DNA of 62,666 bases from DATKQJ01 sp035534295 (GCA_035534295.1 DATLSE010000060.1:1-62666); one strand, 5' to 3'; positions 35,501 through 44,744 are shown, counted from the first letter of the stretch. The notes: generated from the letters alone by a model not told the origin. Numbers and translations are program-made.

Positions 35501-36381
35501 GGGCTGAACAGTCCGGCGGCGAAGGCGTCGGTGTCAAAGCGGGCGAGGTCGGACAGTCCCTCGCCCAGACCGATGAGTTTGGTGGGCAGGCCGAGCTCGG
35601 TCTCGATCGCGACCAGCGCGCCCCCCCGGGCGCTGCCCTCGAGCTTGGTCACCACCAGCCCGCTGATGCTGAGCGCGGCGTTGAAGCTCTGGGCCTGGGC
35701 CAGAGCCGACAAGCCCAGGTTGCCATCCAGCACCAGCAGTGATTCGTGCGGTGCTCCAGGCATCGCCTTGGCCGCCACTCGACCGATCTTGGCCAGCTCT
35801 CCGAGTAGATTCTGCTGAGTGTGAAGCCGACCGGCGGTGTCCACGACGACCACGTCGTGGCCGCGCGCGCGGGCCAGATTCAATCCATCGAAGACGGCCG
35901 CCGCCGGGTCCCCTCCTGGGCGCCCGGCAAAGCAGGGAACGCCCGCCCGCTCGGCCCAGACCTGGAGCTGCTCGATCCCAGCCGCGCGGAAGGTGTCGGC
36001 CGCGACCAGGAGCGGATTGGCCCCCTCTCCCGCCAGCAGATGGGCGAGCTTGGCCGCCGTCGTGGTCTTGCCCGCCCCGTTCACCCCGTAGAGAAGTACG
36101 CACGCCGGCCGGCTCTCGAGCCGGAGCCGGCGCTGGCGCAGCGAAAGCACGCCGGTGAGCTCGGCGCGCAGAGCCACCGCCGCCTCCTCGCGGGTGCGCG
36201 GGGAGCGCCCCAGCACCCCACGAGCCAGGCGAGCGGCCAGCGTGGGGCCCATATCCGCGGCGATCAAAAGCTCCTCCAACTCCTCTTCAAAGCGCGCGTC
36301 CAGGGGTGGGGTGATGGCGCGCAGGCCATCTTTGAGGAGCGCCTGGGTGCGCCCGGTGACACGACCCCAGATAGATTCCAT
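35497..36381 (-). CDS. ftsY: SRP receptor FtsY
   Basis: 294 residues, the short form without the long acidic A domain of E. coli. N domain (ELLIAADMGPTLAARL) and G domain (LLYGVNGAGKTTTAAKLAHLL, VVVDTAGRLHTQQNL, VTKLEGSARGGALV) are complete. It docks SRP-ribosome complexes at the membrane. ATG with CAGAAT 7 nt upstream, so it may have its own leaderless promoter although smc lies 112 nt upstream. Confidence 0.95.
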   Translation of the reverse strand: MESIWGRVTGRTQALLKDGLRAITPPLDARFEEELEELLIAADMGPTLAARLARGVLGRSPRTREEAAVALRAELTGVLSLRQRRLRLESRPACVLLYGVNGAGKTTTAAKLAHLLAGEGANPLLVAADTFRAAGIEQLQVWAERAGVPCFAGRPGGDPAAAVFDGLNLARARGHDVVVVDTAGRLHTQQNLLGELAKIGRVAAKAMPGAPHESLLVLDGNLGLSALAQAQSFNAALSISGLVVTKLEGSARGGALVAIETELGLPTKLIGLGEGLSDLARFDTDAFAAGLFSP

Positions 36382-36388
36382 GGCCTTA

Positions 36389-36394
36389 ATTCTG
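36389..36394 (-). promoter_or_regulatory. Putative -10 element of ftsY
   Basis: CAGAAT on the minus strand with a 7-nt spacer to the ATG. The same hexamer with a 6-nt spacer precedes the lactonase-like gene at 26852. Confidence 0.35.
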
Positions 36395-36493
36395 GCTCAC
36401 CGGGCGGAACTCCCCTTGCCACCCCAGCTGCACCCGGGCGTAGCCCAAGCGCTGGGCCCACGCACTACCCTGCGCTCGGGCGCCTTCGCCGAC

Positions 36494-39400
36494 TCAGGCG
36501 CTTCGGCTCTGGGCGGGCTGGCCTTCGAATCCGTCCTCGAGCCGCACCGAGACCAGGTGCGAGGATCCGCTCTCATCCAGATGGACGCCGTAGAGAGCCG
36601 AGGCCGCGGCCATGGTGGTGTGGTTGTGGGTGATGACGAGGAGCTGTCGCTCCTGGCCCAGGCGCTGCAGCATCTGCCGGAAACGACCCACGTTGGCGTC
36701 GTCAAGCGCAGCGTCGACCTCATCCAGGATGATGAAGGGAGCCGGGTTGACCGCCTCCAGCGCAAGCACCAGGGCCAACGCGGTGAGCGAACGTTCCCCC
36801 GAGCTCAAAAGGGTGATGTTCTGGAGCCGCTTGTTCGGTGGGCGCACCAGTATCTCAACCCCGCTGCGCGGTCCGTCCGCCCCCGGGGTATGGGTCAAGC
36901 TCGCCGTCCCGCCCCCGCTCAGCTCGCGAAAGAAGTCCATGAATCCGGCCGCCACGGAGGTGAAGACAGCCTCGTAGCGCTCCTCCTCCTCCCCCCGCAG
37001 GCGCTCGATCAATGATTCCAGGTCGGCGCGGGCCCGAACAATGTCCTCGAGCTGCTCGTCGAGCACACGGTAGCGCTCCTCGAGTTCTCGGAACTCGCTC
37101 TCGGCCAGAGCATTGATGGGACCGATCTCCTCCAGCTGGCGCTCGAGCTGGCGCATCTCGCGCTCCCGTGCCTTGCCCCCCGGCAGCTCCTCTGGCGCCA
37201 GCCCCTGGGGCATGGTGGCGCGCATCGCCTGCATGCGCTCGAGCAGGGCTGCGCTCTGGCTGAGCAGGCCGTCGAGCGCTGCCTGCAAACTGGACTGACT
37301 GAGCTTGCCGGCCACCCGCGCCTCCTCGGCCAAAAGCAGGTCCCGCGCGGCCAGGGCCAGTTCCGCCTCCCCTTCGGGGGCCTCCTCCTCCGCCTCCTTT
37401 AGGGCTGCCCGCGCGGTCTCGAGCGCGGCCATGAGCGCTGGTTGCGCCTCCTCCTGGGCCGCGTGCTCAAGCCGGGCCGAAGCCGCCTTCAGCTCGCGCG
37501 CCTGCACCGCTGAGGCCAGATCCTCTAGCTCACGCTCCAGGGTTCGAAGACGCCTGCCGGCGTTCTGCTCGCGCTGTGACCACGCGGCACGCTCCTGCTC
37601 CAGCCGCCGCGCCTCCAGGCGCTGCCGCTCCATCTGGGCCTCGAATTCGGCCCGCTGCCGCTCGAGCTCGCTGGACGCGACCTGGAGCCGGTCCCGCTCC
37701 GCCTCGAGAGAGGGCATGCGCCCCTGCTCGGCGGCCAATTCCGTTTGCACCCGATCCAGCTCCAGCTCCATCTCCCGAAGGCGAGGGCGACGCTCGACCA
37801 GCGCCCGCCAACGTCCGAGCTGGAGCTCGAGGTCGCGCAGGTCCTCCTCCGCCCCCATCCGGGGGGCGGCGAGTGGGGTCAGCCTGGCCACCTCATCCCG
37901 CAGCCAGCGGCGCCTGGCGGCCATCCGGACACGCTGGTCGCGCCCCCCCCGGCGCAGACCCGGGGCTCGATAGACGCCGCTTAAGGTCACGTCTCGACCG
38001 ATGACGATTCCGCCCAGCAGGGAACGCGCCAGGCCCTCGTAGCCCGCCTCGCAATCGACGTGGTGCCAGAGCGAGTCGGTCGCCACGGGCCCCGAGTCAA
38101 GCGGAAAGAGCACGCTCACCTGCTCCGCCTCAAGGTCGATCGCGGCCTCCGCCTCGGTCTCCTCCCGTGCCACCCGCGCCTCGACCAGAGGGCCGAGTGC
38201 CGACGACAGCGCAGCCTCGTAGCCGGGCTGAGCGGTGACCACCTCGCCCAGACGCCGGAGGCCACCGTCCGCCTCGGGCAATAGTGAGCGCAACGCCTCC
38301 AACTCTGCCCCCGCGCGCGTCAGCTCCTCGGTCGCAGCCGCCGCCGCCCGGGCCAAACTCTGCGCCCCGCTCCATCTCGCCTCAGCGTCGGGCAGGGCGC
38401 GCTCGGCCTCTTGGAGCTGGAGCTCCAGAGCCGCGATCGATTCCTTGAGGTAGTGTTCGCGCGCCGACAGGCTGGCGATGCGATCCAGGGCCTGGCGGTG
38501 GGCTCGTTGGGCCGCCTCCGCCGCCACCCGAGTCTGCCGGGCCTGGCCCAGATCCACCGCCGAGGGCGGGGACGGAGGCTCCGGGAGCGAGGCGGCCGCC
38601 TCGCGCGCCGCTCGCAGCTCGCCCTCCAGCTCCACCATCCGGGCCTGATCGGAGTGGAGCCGGGCGGCCAGTTCTCTGCCCTCGGTCGTAGCCGCCAGGG
38701 CGAGCGCGGCGTGGGTCCGCAGGCGCTCCGACGAGAGCGCCACTGCGTGCTCGGCGGCGGCCAACTCCAGGCGGCGCCCCCCGATCCTGCTCTCCCGCTC
38801 CAGGCGCCGGTCCTGGGCCGCGTCAAGCGCCGCTCGGGCTGCGGCGTGGGCTGACTCGGCCTCGCTCGCCTGGGCGGCGGCCTGGGCCAGGCGGCGCTCG
38901 GCGCCGGCGATCTGGCTCTGGAGCCGACGATGATCGTCTCTGGCGACGCGCCATTGCTCGTAGACGATGCTGCCGCGCAGAGCCTCCAGACGGCTGGCGG
39001 CGGCGGCGGCCGCGGCGGCCGCCTCGGCTTGAGCCCCAAGCTGGGCCCGGCGGGGCTCGATCTCGCTCTTGATGTCCTCGAGCCGGATCAGGTTCAGAGC
39101 CAGCTCGCGCAGGCGCTCAGCAGCTTCGGCGCGCTTGGCCTTCACCCCCCGCACCCGGGCCGCCTCCTCGATCAGCTGCCGGCGCTGCTCCGCCCCCGAG
39201 GTGATGATCGATTCGATGTCACGCTGGTCGACGATGGCATAACCGTCGGTCGTGAGTCCGGTCGAGGAGAGCAGCTCCATGAGCTCCCGGCGCCGGATCC
39301 GGGTCTCGTTCAAAAAGTACTCGCTGGAGCCGCTGCGGTCCACCCGGCGCCGGATCGCCACCTCGACGAAGTCGACCGGAATGCGATGGTCCGCGTTGTC

Positions 39401-39652
39401 GATGACCACGGTCACCTCGGCCGCCGCCGCCCGTCCCCGATGCTCGCCGCCGGCGTAGATGACCTCCTCCATCCGCCGCCCTCGGAGGTCGCGCGCCTGG
39501 CTCTCCCCCAGCACCCATTTGAACGCATCGACGCTGTTGCTCTTGCCGGACCCGTTGGGGCCCACGATCGCGGTCACCCCGGCGTCGAACACGATCTCGG
39601 TCCGGCGGGCGAAGGTCTTGAATCCGCTCAGGGCGATTGATCGAAGGTGCAC
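36494..39652 (-). CDS. smc: Chromosome segregation ATPase SMC
   Basis: 1052 residues, about 100 shorter than B. subtilis SMC. Walker A IVGPNGSGKSNSVDAFKWVLG at the N-terminus, two long Ala/Glu/Arg-rich coiled coils around a hinge (about 455-580, ending DVTLSGVYRAPG), then signature and Walker B FIILDEVDAALDDAN. The ABC signature reads LLSSGERSLT where LSGGE is usual. It condenses and segregates DNA with ScpAB. GTG start, TAACTT 9 nt upstream. Confidence 0.95.
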   Translation of the reverse strand: MHLRSIALSGFKTFARRTEIVFDAGVTAIVGPNGSGKSNSVDAFKWVLGESQARDLRGRRMEEVIYAGGEHRGRAAAAEVTVVIDNADHRIPVDFVEVAIRRRVDRSGSSEYFLNETRIRRRELMELLSSTGLTTDGYAIVDQRDIESIITSGAEQRRQLIEEAARVRGVKAKRAEAAERLRELALNLIRLEDIKSEIEPRRAQLGAQAEAAAAAAAAASRLEALRGSIVYEQWRVARDDHRRLQSQIAGAERRLAQAAAQASEAESAHAAARAALDAAQDRRLERESRIGGRRLELAAAEHAVALSSERLRTHAALALAATTEGRELAARLHSDQARMVELEGELRAAREAAASLPEPPSPPSAVDLGQARQTRVAAEAAQRAHRQALDRIASLSAREHYLKESIAALELQLQEAERALPDAEARWSGAQSLARAAAAATEELTRAGAELEALRSLLPEADGGLRRLGEVVTAQPGYEAALSSALGPLVEARVAREETEAEAAIDLEAEQVSVLFPLDSGPVATDSLWHHVDCEAGYEGLARSLLGGIVIGRDVTLSGVYRAPGLRRGGRDQRVRMAARRRWLRDEVARLTPLAAPRMGAEEDLRDLELQLGRWRALVERRPRLREMELELDRVQTELAAEQGRMPSLEAERDRLQVASSELERQRAEFEAQMERQRLEARRLEQERAAWSQREQNAGRRLRTLERELEDLASAVQARELKAASARLEHAAQEEAQPALMAALETARAALKEAEEEAPEGEAELALAARDLLLAEEARVAGKLSQSSLQAALDGLLSQSAALLERMQAMRATMPQGLAPEELPGGKAREREMRQLERQLEEIGPINALAESEFRELEERYRVLDEQLEDIVRARADLESLIERLRGEEEERYEAVFTSVAAGFMDFFRELSGGGTASLTHTPGADGPRSGVEILVRPPNKRLQNITLLSSGERSLTALALVLALEAVNPAPFIILDEVDAALDDANVGRFRQMLQRLGQERQLLVITHNHTTMAAASALYGVHLDESGSSHLVSVRLEDGFEGQPAQSRSA

Positions 39653-39661
39653 GTTGGGGCC

Positions 39662-39667
39662 AAGTTA
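39662..39667 (-). promoter_or_regulatory. Putative -10 element of smc
   Basis: TAACTT on the minus strand with a 9-nt spacer to the GTG start; predicted leader of 2-3 nt. Confidence 0.4.
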
Positions 39668-39773
39668 GCAGATGTGGTGCCCAGCGGCCAGCGAGACACA
39701 AAATACAGAGGCCTTGAGTGCCAAGATCACGCCTGGCGATCGCATCCGCCCGGCCTCAGGTGCGCGCTCGGCC

Positions 39774-39803
39774 CCGCCGGGCGCCCCGTTAGGGGCCCGG
39801 CGG
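39774..39803 (-). terminator. GC-rich hairpin after the molybdenum-hydroxylase genes
   Basis: CCGCCGGGC and GCCCGGCGG arms with a further CCCC/GGGG pairing around a TAAC loop, a 2-nt bulge on one side, 21 nt past the large-subunit stop. No T-run follows. It probably separates this unit from smc. Confidence 0.5.
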
Positions 39804-39824
39804 AGCTTTCTGACTTCCCGCGCC

Positions 39825-42107
39825 TCAGGCGCCGGCGGTCAGACCGGCTTTGACCACGGTCGGCGTGAACGGCAGCGTGCGCAGGCGGACGCCAGTGGCG
39901 TCGAAAATGGCGCTGGAGATGGCCGGTGCCATCAGGTTCACAGCCGGCTCGCCGACGCCCGTGGACGGGATCTCGGGATGGTTGATGAGCACCGAATTGA
40001 TCACCTGTGGTGCCTCCGCCATGGTCAGCAGCGGGTAGCTGGCCCAATCGGTGCTGGTCACGTTGGAGGTGTCGAATGTGACCTCCTCGTGGATGGCGCG
40101 ACTCGCGGTCTGAATCACGCAGGACTCGATCTGATGCTTGATCGCCATCGGATTGATGATCAGGCCTGAATCCTGGGCCACGGTCACGCTCTGGAGCTGG
40201 ATCTTGCCCGTGCTCGGATCGAGCGCAAGCTTGACCACGCTTGCCGCGTAGGTGCCGTCCCGCAGGACCAATGCGATGCCCTGCCCCGAGGCCCCGTTCT
40301 GGGTCGGGCTCGCTGCCGGCCGGGGGGACGTGCGTGCCTCCCAACCAGCGGCGCTGGCGGCCGCCTTCAGGACCGCGATGGCGCGGGGATCGGTTAGATG
40401 CTGAAGTCGGAACTGCAGCGGATCCTGTTTGGCCGCGGCGGCCATCTCGTCCACGAATGCCTCCTGGGCGAAGGTGATCTGGTATTGGCCGGGAGAACGC
40501 AGGAAGGTGGTCCGGAGCCCGAATCCGTAGGGAGAGGTCGCCGCCCCCAGTTCGGGTAGCGCGTGAGCGAGCTCAAGCGCGTTGGCAAAGGTGTACAGAT
40601 TGGGGCCGGTCCAGCCGCCGATGGCCGCTCGGCCGGCCATTTTGAGGCCGGCCAGGGCCGGTCCGAGCGCGGTGCTGTCGTTGTTGGGCGGCATCCACGC
40701 CTCGTGCTTCCACGCCACCGGGTTCCCACTGGCGTCCAGGCCGCCGCTCATGTCGTGCAGCGTTCCGGGGCCGTGTGGCTCCCAGATGTTCTCGTCCTGG
40801 CGCATCCACTGCACCCGTACCGGCCGGCCGACCTTCTTCGACAGCAACACCGCTTCGGAGGCGGCATCGTCGTAGACCGCGCTCAACCGCCCGTAGCAGC
40901 CCGGTCCCTCGAACCAGAGCACTTCCACCTGTTGCGGAGAGGTGCCCAACATGGTGGCCACCTGCGCCTGCAGCCCCTGCGGGTACTGCGTGGACGAGTA
41001 GACCGTGGCCGTTCCATCCGAGCGCACGTCGGCCACGGCGCAGCTCGGTCCCAGCATCCCGTGGTTTTCAAAGGGGGTCTGATAGGTCGCGCTCACCTTC
41101 TTGGCCGAGGCGTCGTAGGAGCTCTGGAAACTTCCCCGGTCGGTCACGCTCTTGATCGGGGCGGTGGCCGCGCGCAGCGCCGCCGCCATGTTGCTGCTGA
41201 GGGGTAGCCCATTCCAGCTCGACCACTTGACGGAGAGCGTCGAGGCGCCCTTGATGGCGTCCCATTCCCGCTCAGCCAGGACCGCGACCAGGTTGCCGAT
41301 CTGCACCACCTGAGCCGCGCTGCCGGACAGAGTTCCGACCGAGGTCACCGTGGATCCGATCCCCTGGGGGTGGATTACCCGGGCGTGCAGCATGCCGGGC
41401 ACCTTGACGTCTTGAACGTAGGTCGCCGCGGTGGTCACCTTGTCGGGAATATCAACCCGCGGGATTGACTGTCCGACGGTGGTGTATTGCGTTGGACTCT
41501 TGGGCTTGGCCGTCACGCTCACCTGCATCCCGAAACCGCCGTAGCCCTTGATCTCGATCGGAGTGGCCGCGGTCAGGATCTGGCCCTCGACCAATGAGCC
41601 GTAACTGGCGGTCTTGGTCCCGGCCGTCACCACTCCATTGCTGACGGTGAGGCCTGACACCGGCGTGGCCAGCTTTGCTGACGCCAGGGTCAGCAGTGAG
41701 GCGCGCGCCTCGGCCGCGATCAGGCGGAGCTGAGCTCCGGCCAGGCGGATCGTGGTGCTGCCGGCGGTCACCCCCTGATTGGGCGTGGCGTTGGTGTTGC
41801 CCAGGATCATGGTGACCTTGCTGAACGCGACGTCGAGCTCCTCGGCGATTATCTGCGCCAGCGCCGTACGGTTGCCCTGGCCCAGGTCGACGTGACCAGA
41901 GCGGGCAGTCACGGTGCCGTCGGCGTGAACGGTGATCCAGGTTGAGAGTTGGGTCGGATCGAGCGCGGGGTAGGCCACGCCGGCCGCGATCGCTTCGGCC
42001 ACGTCCAGGCGCAGCGCCGCCGGGATCGACGCCGCCATCACGACCAGGGCACCCCCGGTCTTCAGGAATCCGCGACGGCTCACCGGACGTTCGTAGATGA
42101 GACTCAT
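39825..42107 (-). CDS. Molybdopterin-dependent hydroxylase large subunit (IorB-like), Tat-exported
   Basis: 760 residues from the ATG at 42107 with GAGGAG 7 nt upstream. The N-terminus holds a twin-arginine signal (SRRGFLKTGGALVVMAAS). Xanthine-dehydrogenase-family features: VDLGQGNRTALAQIIAEEL, the molybdopterin segments, and the catalytic Glu in GVGEPAVNLMAPAI near the C-terminus. This is the two-subunit isoquinoline-1-oxidoreductase/aldehyde-oxidase branch, without a FAD subunit; electrons usually go to cytochromes outside the membrane. The substrate is not predictable. The pair sits between rnc and smc. Confidence 0.87.
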   Translation of the reverse strand: MSLIYERPVSRRGFLKTGGALVVMAASIPAALRLDVAEAIAAGVAYPALDPTQLSTWITVHADGTVTARSGHVDLGQGNRTALAQIIAEELDVAFSKVTMILGNTNATPNQGVTAGSTTIRLAGAQLRLIAAEARASLLTLASAKLATPVSGLTVSNGVVTAGTKTASYGSLVEGQILTAATPIEIKGYGGFGMQVSVTAKPKSPTQYTTVGQSIPRVDIPDKVTTAATYVQDVKVPGMLHARVIHPQGIGSTVTSVGTLSGSAAQVVQIGNLVAVLAEREWDAIKGASTLSVKWSSWNGLPLSSNMAAALRAATAPIKSVTDRGSFQSSYDASAKKVSATYQTPFENHGMLGPSCAVADVRSDGTATVYSSTQYPQGLQAQVATMLGTSPQQVEVLWFEGPGCYGRLSAVYDDAASEAVLLSKKVGRPVRVQWMRQDENIWEPHGPGTLHDMSGGLDASGNPVAWKHEAWMPPNNDSTALGPALAGLKMAGRAAIGGWTGPNLYTFANALELAHALPELGAATSPYGFGLRTTFLRSPGQYQITFAQEAFVDEMAAAAKQDPLQFRLQHLTDPRAIAVLKAAASAAGWEARTSPRPAASPTQNGASGQGIALVLRDGTYAASVVKLALDPSTGKIQLQSVTVAQDSGLIINPMAIKHQIESCVIQTASRAIHEEVTFDTSNVTSTDWASYPLLTMAEAPQVINSVLINHPEIPSTGVGEPAVNLMAPAISSAIFDATGVRLRTLPFTPTVVKAGLTAGA

Positions 42108-42118
42108 GGCTCGACTCC

Positions 42119-42787
42119 TCAGGCCATCATCGAGGAGGCGCGCTGCACCGCCTTGATGATGCTGTCGTAGGTGCCGCAGCGACACAGGTGCGCCGACGGC
42201 GGGGTGTTGGTGAAGGCGTCTCTAATCTCTGCCGCGCTGGGCTTGGCGTTCCGGGTCAGCAGGTCGACTGCCATCACCATCATGCCGTTCTGGCAATAAC
42301 CGCACTGGGGCACCTGTTCATCGATCCAGGCCTGCTGAACGGGATGAAGGGCGACGGTGGCGACCCCCTTGTGCTGCGCCCAGAGCCCCGGCAGACCCTC
42401 CAGTGTGGTCACCGCGGCTTTGACCTGCGAGACCGGCAGCATGCAGGACCGAGTCTCCTTGGAGCCCATCAGAACCGCGCAGGCGCCGCACTGCTGGAGC
42501 CCGCAACCAAACTTTGGTCCTCTCAGTCCCATCTCGTCACGCAGGACGTAGAGCAGGGGAGTGTCGGGGCTCGAGGCCACCCGATGGGATTTGCCGTTAA
42601 CGGTGATGGCCAGCGGACCGCCCTGCGCGGACGCTCCCCGCTCTGCCAGCAGGGCCGCTCCACCGACCACAACAACGCCAGCGGCCACGCCCCCGGCGAT
42701 GGCCGAACGGCGTCTTCGGCGTCCTTTCGGGCTGGACCCGGCGGCCGACTCCGACTCCGTACTGCTCGCGTTCGGCTCCTCAGACAC
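42119..42787 (-). CDS. Molybdenum hydroxylase [2Fe-2S] small subunit (IorA-like)
   Basis: 222 residues. After a 30-residue Ser/Arg-rich tail with RRRRR comes one membrane or signal helix (about 29-48), then the plant-ferredoxin-type cluster FGCGLQQCGACAVLMG with Cys at ETRSC, and the second cluster PQCGYCQNGMM with HLCRCGTY. Together with the downstream large subunit it forms an exported two-subunit hydroxylase. GTG start behind GGGGGGAA; 11 nt before the large subunit. The N-terminal anchor is unusual for this subunit. Confidence 0.87.
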   Translation of the reverse strand: MSEEPNASSTESESAAGSSPKGRRRRRSAIAGGVAAGVVVVGGAALLAERGASAQGGPLAITVNGKSHRVASSPDTPLLYVLRDEMGLRGPKFGCGLQQCGACAVLMGSKETRSCMLPVSQVKAAVTTLEGLPGLWAQHKGVATVALHPVQQAWIDEQVPQCGYCQNGMMVMAVDLLTRNAKPSAAEIRDAFTNTPPSAHLCRCGTYDSIIKAVQRASSMMA

Positions 42788-42895
42788 TCGCTTCCCCCCT
42801 GCTGGCCCCGCTGCCTCAAGCGTGCTGGGACCGGTCCTTCAATCTGCCCCGAGGCTACGGAGGGTCCCAACAATCGGACTCAGACCGAAACCTGG

Positions 42896-42906
42896 AGTTG
42901 ACAACT
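42896..42906. promoter_or_regulatory. Inverted repeat upstream of the molybdenum-hydroxylase pair
   Basis: AGTTG-A-CAACT, perfect 5-nt arms with a 1-nt centre, about 110 nt before the small-subunit start. It lies in a 246-nt gap after rnc that otherwise shows no gene. A possible operator; nothing identifies the regulator. Confidence 0.3.
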
Positions 42907-43033
42907 TGAGGTTTGTACGCCTCAGCCAACCCAGAGTCAAGTCCATTGGCCCTTGTGGCCCTCTACCTCACCTGGCAGTCAGGGGCGCCCACCGCGCTGG
43001 CTCGCCCCGGTGACTCGGGCCCCGATCTGGGCT

Positions 43034-44416
43034 CTAGTCGGAGTCGACGTCGACCTTGGGTTGGGGCGGTCGCCGCCGCCGCGGCCGGGCCGGCGCCACC
43101 GGAGCGGAGGGGTCGGGATCAGATGCGCGGGGGGTGGGCGCGGATATGACCAGCGGCGCCGGCAATCCCCACTGGGACTGGCCCGGCGGCGGCGGGAGCG
43201 GGGCGGGGACGTCCCCCCAGGCGGTGGAGGCCGGCGCAGGTGGTGCGGGCGGTGCCAGCGCAGCGGCGGGTAAGGCCGTCCTCGCGCTCAAGGGCGAGGC
43301 GGCGGGAGCGCTCTCCGCGCTGTGTCCCCAGCGCCTCGGGCCTGTGGGCGCGGGCAGCGCCGCGGGTTTGGGGTCGGTCGCCAAATCGGCATCGACGGAC
43401 CCGGACTCGGCGCCGGCGGGGGAAGCGGTGGGGGCGGGTAGTGCCGCCGTCTCGCCCTCGCGTCCGGGCTCGGACGCTGGAATCGGCTCGATGAGCCCGG
43501 CCGCGGGACGCGGACTCCGGCGCCGGGGCGCACGCGGCGCGAGGGGCTGCTCCTGGCTCACGATCGCGCTCGCGACCTCGGCTGCGATACCGATCTCAAC
43601 CGACTCCCCCTCCGGCGGTTCGGGCAACCCCGCCGCCGCAATGCTCTGGGAGCGGGTCCGGCGGCGCGCAACCGGAGCGGCGGACCGGGCCTCGATCTTC
43701 AGCAGGGCGTCCTTGGCCGCCTGCTGCTCCGCCTCCTGCTTGCTCACCCCGTGGCCGGTGCCCAGTGCCTCGGGTCCGGCGTAGACCACCGCTGTGTACT
43801 CGCGCAGCCTGGTACCCCGAGCTCCGGCGGCGTCGTAGTAGGGAGTCTGGCCGAAAAGCTCCTGGACCACCTGCTGCAGCCGCCCCTTGTAGTTCTCGTT
43901 CTCGAGCTGGACGGGCAGAGCCCGAAAGCGATCCAGGTAGTAGTGATAGGCGGCGTCGAAACCGGCGTCCAAGAAGACGGCGCCGAGCACGGCCTCAAAG
44001 GCGTTGGCCAAAAGCGAGCGCAGGTTGCGCCCGCCGCCCTTGGCAATGCCGCGGCCCAAATACAGGTAATCCCCGATGTTGAGCTCCTCAGAGAGGGCGG
44101 CGAGGGTGTTGGTGTTGACCATGGCCGAGCGGACCTGGGTCATCTCCCCCTCCTGCGCGTCGGGGCGGTTGCGGAACAGATAGTCGGCCGTGATCAGCTG
44201 CAGCACCGCGTCGCCCAGGTATTCCAGGCGCTCGTTGTCGCGCGGTGACACGTGGGGGCTCTCATTGGCGAACGAGCTGTGGGTCAAAGCCTCGCGGAGC
44301 AGCGACGGATCCTTAAAGGCGATGCCGATCGTCGCCTGTAATTGCTCCAGGCTCCCGGCCGGGATCTGCGGATCCGCGACCAGGCGCCGACCGCGGACGC
44401 CCTCGGTTCTGGCTAT
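43034..44416 (-). CDS. rnc: Ribonuclease III with long disordered tail; non-standard start
   Basis: About 460 residues if begun at the ATA at 44416, which overlaps the acpP stop (ATAG). The RNase III signature RDNERLEYLGDAVLQL and the second metal segment LLANAFEAVLGAVFLD are present, then the dsRNA-binding domain (LGTGHGVSKQEAEQQAAKDAL). The first family helix (LEQLQATIGIAFKDPSLLRE) lies upstream of the only TTG (44287), and no ATG, GTG or TTG precedes it, so ATA at 44416 or CTG at 44383 is needed. After the dsRBD come about 190 Pro/Ala-rich residues ending RPRRRRPPQPK, absent from typical RNase III. It processes rRNA and dsRNA. Confidence 0.85.
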   Translation of the reverse strand: MARTEGVRGRRLVADPQIPAGSLEQLQATIGIAFKDPSLLREALTHSSFANESPHVSPRDNERLEYLGDAVLQLITADYLFRNRPDAQEGEMTQVRSAMVNTNTLAALSEELNIGDYLYLGRGIAKGGGRNLRSLLANAFEAVLGAVFLDAGFDAAYHYYLDRFRALPVQLENENYKGRLQQVVQELFGQTPYYDAAGARGTRLREYTAVVYAGPEALGTGHGVSKQEAEQQAAKDALLKIEARSAAPVARRRTRSQSIAAAGLPEPPEGESVEIGIAAEVASAIVSQEQPLAPRAPRRRSPRPAAGLIEPIPASEPGREGETAALPAPTASPAGAESGSVDADLATDPKPAALPAPTGPRRWGHSAESAPAASPLSARTALPAAALAPPAPPAPASTAWGDVPAPLPPPPGQSQWGLPAPLVISAPTPRASDPDPSAPVAPARPRRRRPPQPKVDVDSD

Positions 44417-44658
44417 GAGCCGGACTTCTCCTGGATGTACTCCCAGGCCTGGCCCACGGTCGTGATCCGCTCGGCGTCCTCGTCGGGGATCTCCAAACCC
44501 GTGTTCTCCTCGAAGGCGTAGATCAGCTCCACCAGATCCAAAGAGTCGGCGTTGAGGTCCTCCTGGAAGGATGCATCCATGGTCACCTGCTCGGGCTCAC
44601 AGCCGAGCCTTTCGACCACGATGTTCTTGAAGTCCTCGAGACTGAGCTTGTTATCCAA
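44413..44658 (-). CDS. acpP: Acyl carrier protein
   Basis: 81 residues, acidic; the phosphopantetheine Ser lies in NADSLDLVELI. It carries acyl chains for fatty-acid synthesis and is next to fabD. TTG start with AAGGAGGGG 9 nt upstream, a leadered gene with its own extended -10. Confidence 0.97.
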   Translation of the reverse strand: MDNKLSLEDFKNIVVERLGCEPEQVTMDASFQEDLNADSLDLVELIYAFEENTGLEIPDEDAERITTVGQAWEYIQEKSGS

Positions 44659-44698
44659 ATCGGTGGGCCCCTCCTTGATGGGTCAAAATCGCTGCCCT

Positions 44699-44707
44699 AA
44701 TGTATCA
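44699..44707 (-). promoter_or_regulatory. Extended -10 promoter of acpP
   Basis: TGATACATT (TGn plus TACATT) on the minus strand, giving a leader of about 35 nt that holds a good ribosome-binding site. No matching -35. Confidence 0.5.
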
Positions 44708-44744
44708 GTCACCTCCACGCCAGCGCCGCCCTCCCAACGCCACC

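Noticed and set aside
39850..41207. Several antisense frames within the molybdenum-hydroxylase genes
   Set aside because: No motifs, no ribosome sites, and covered by clear homologues.
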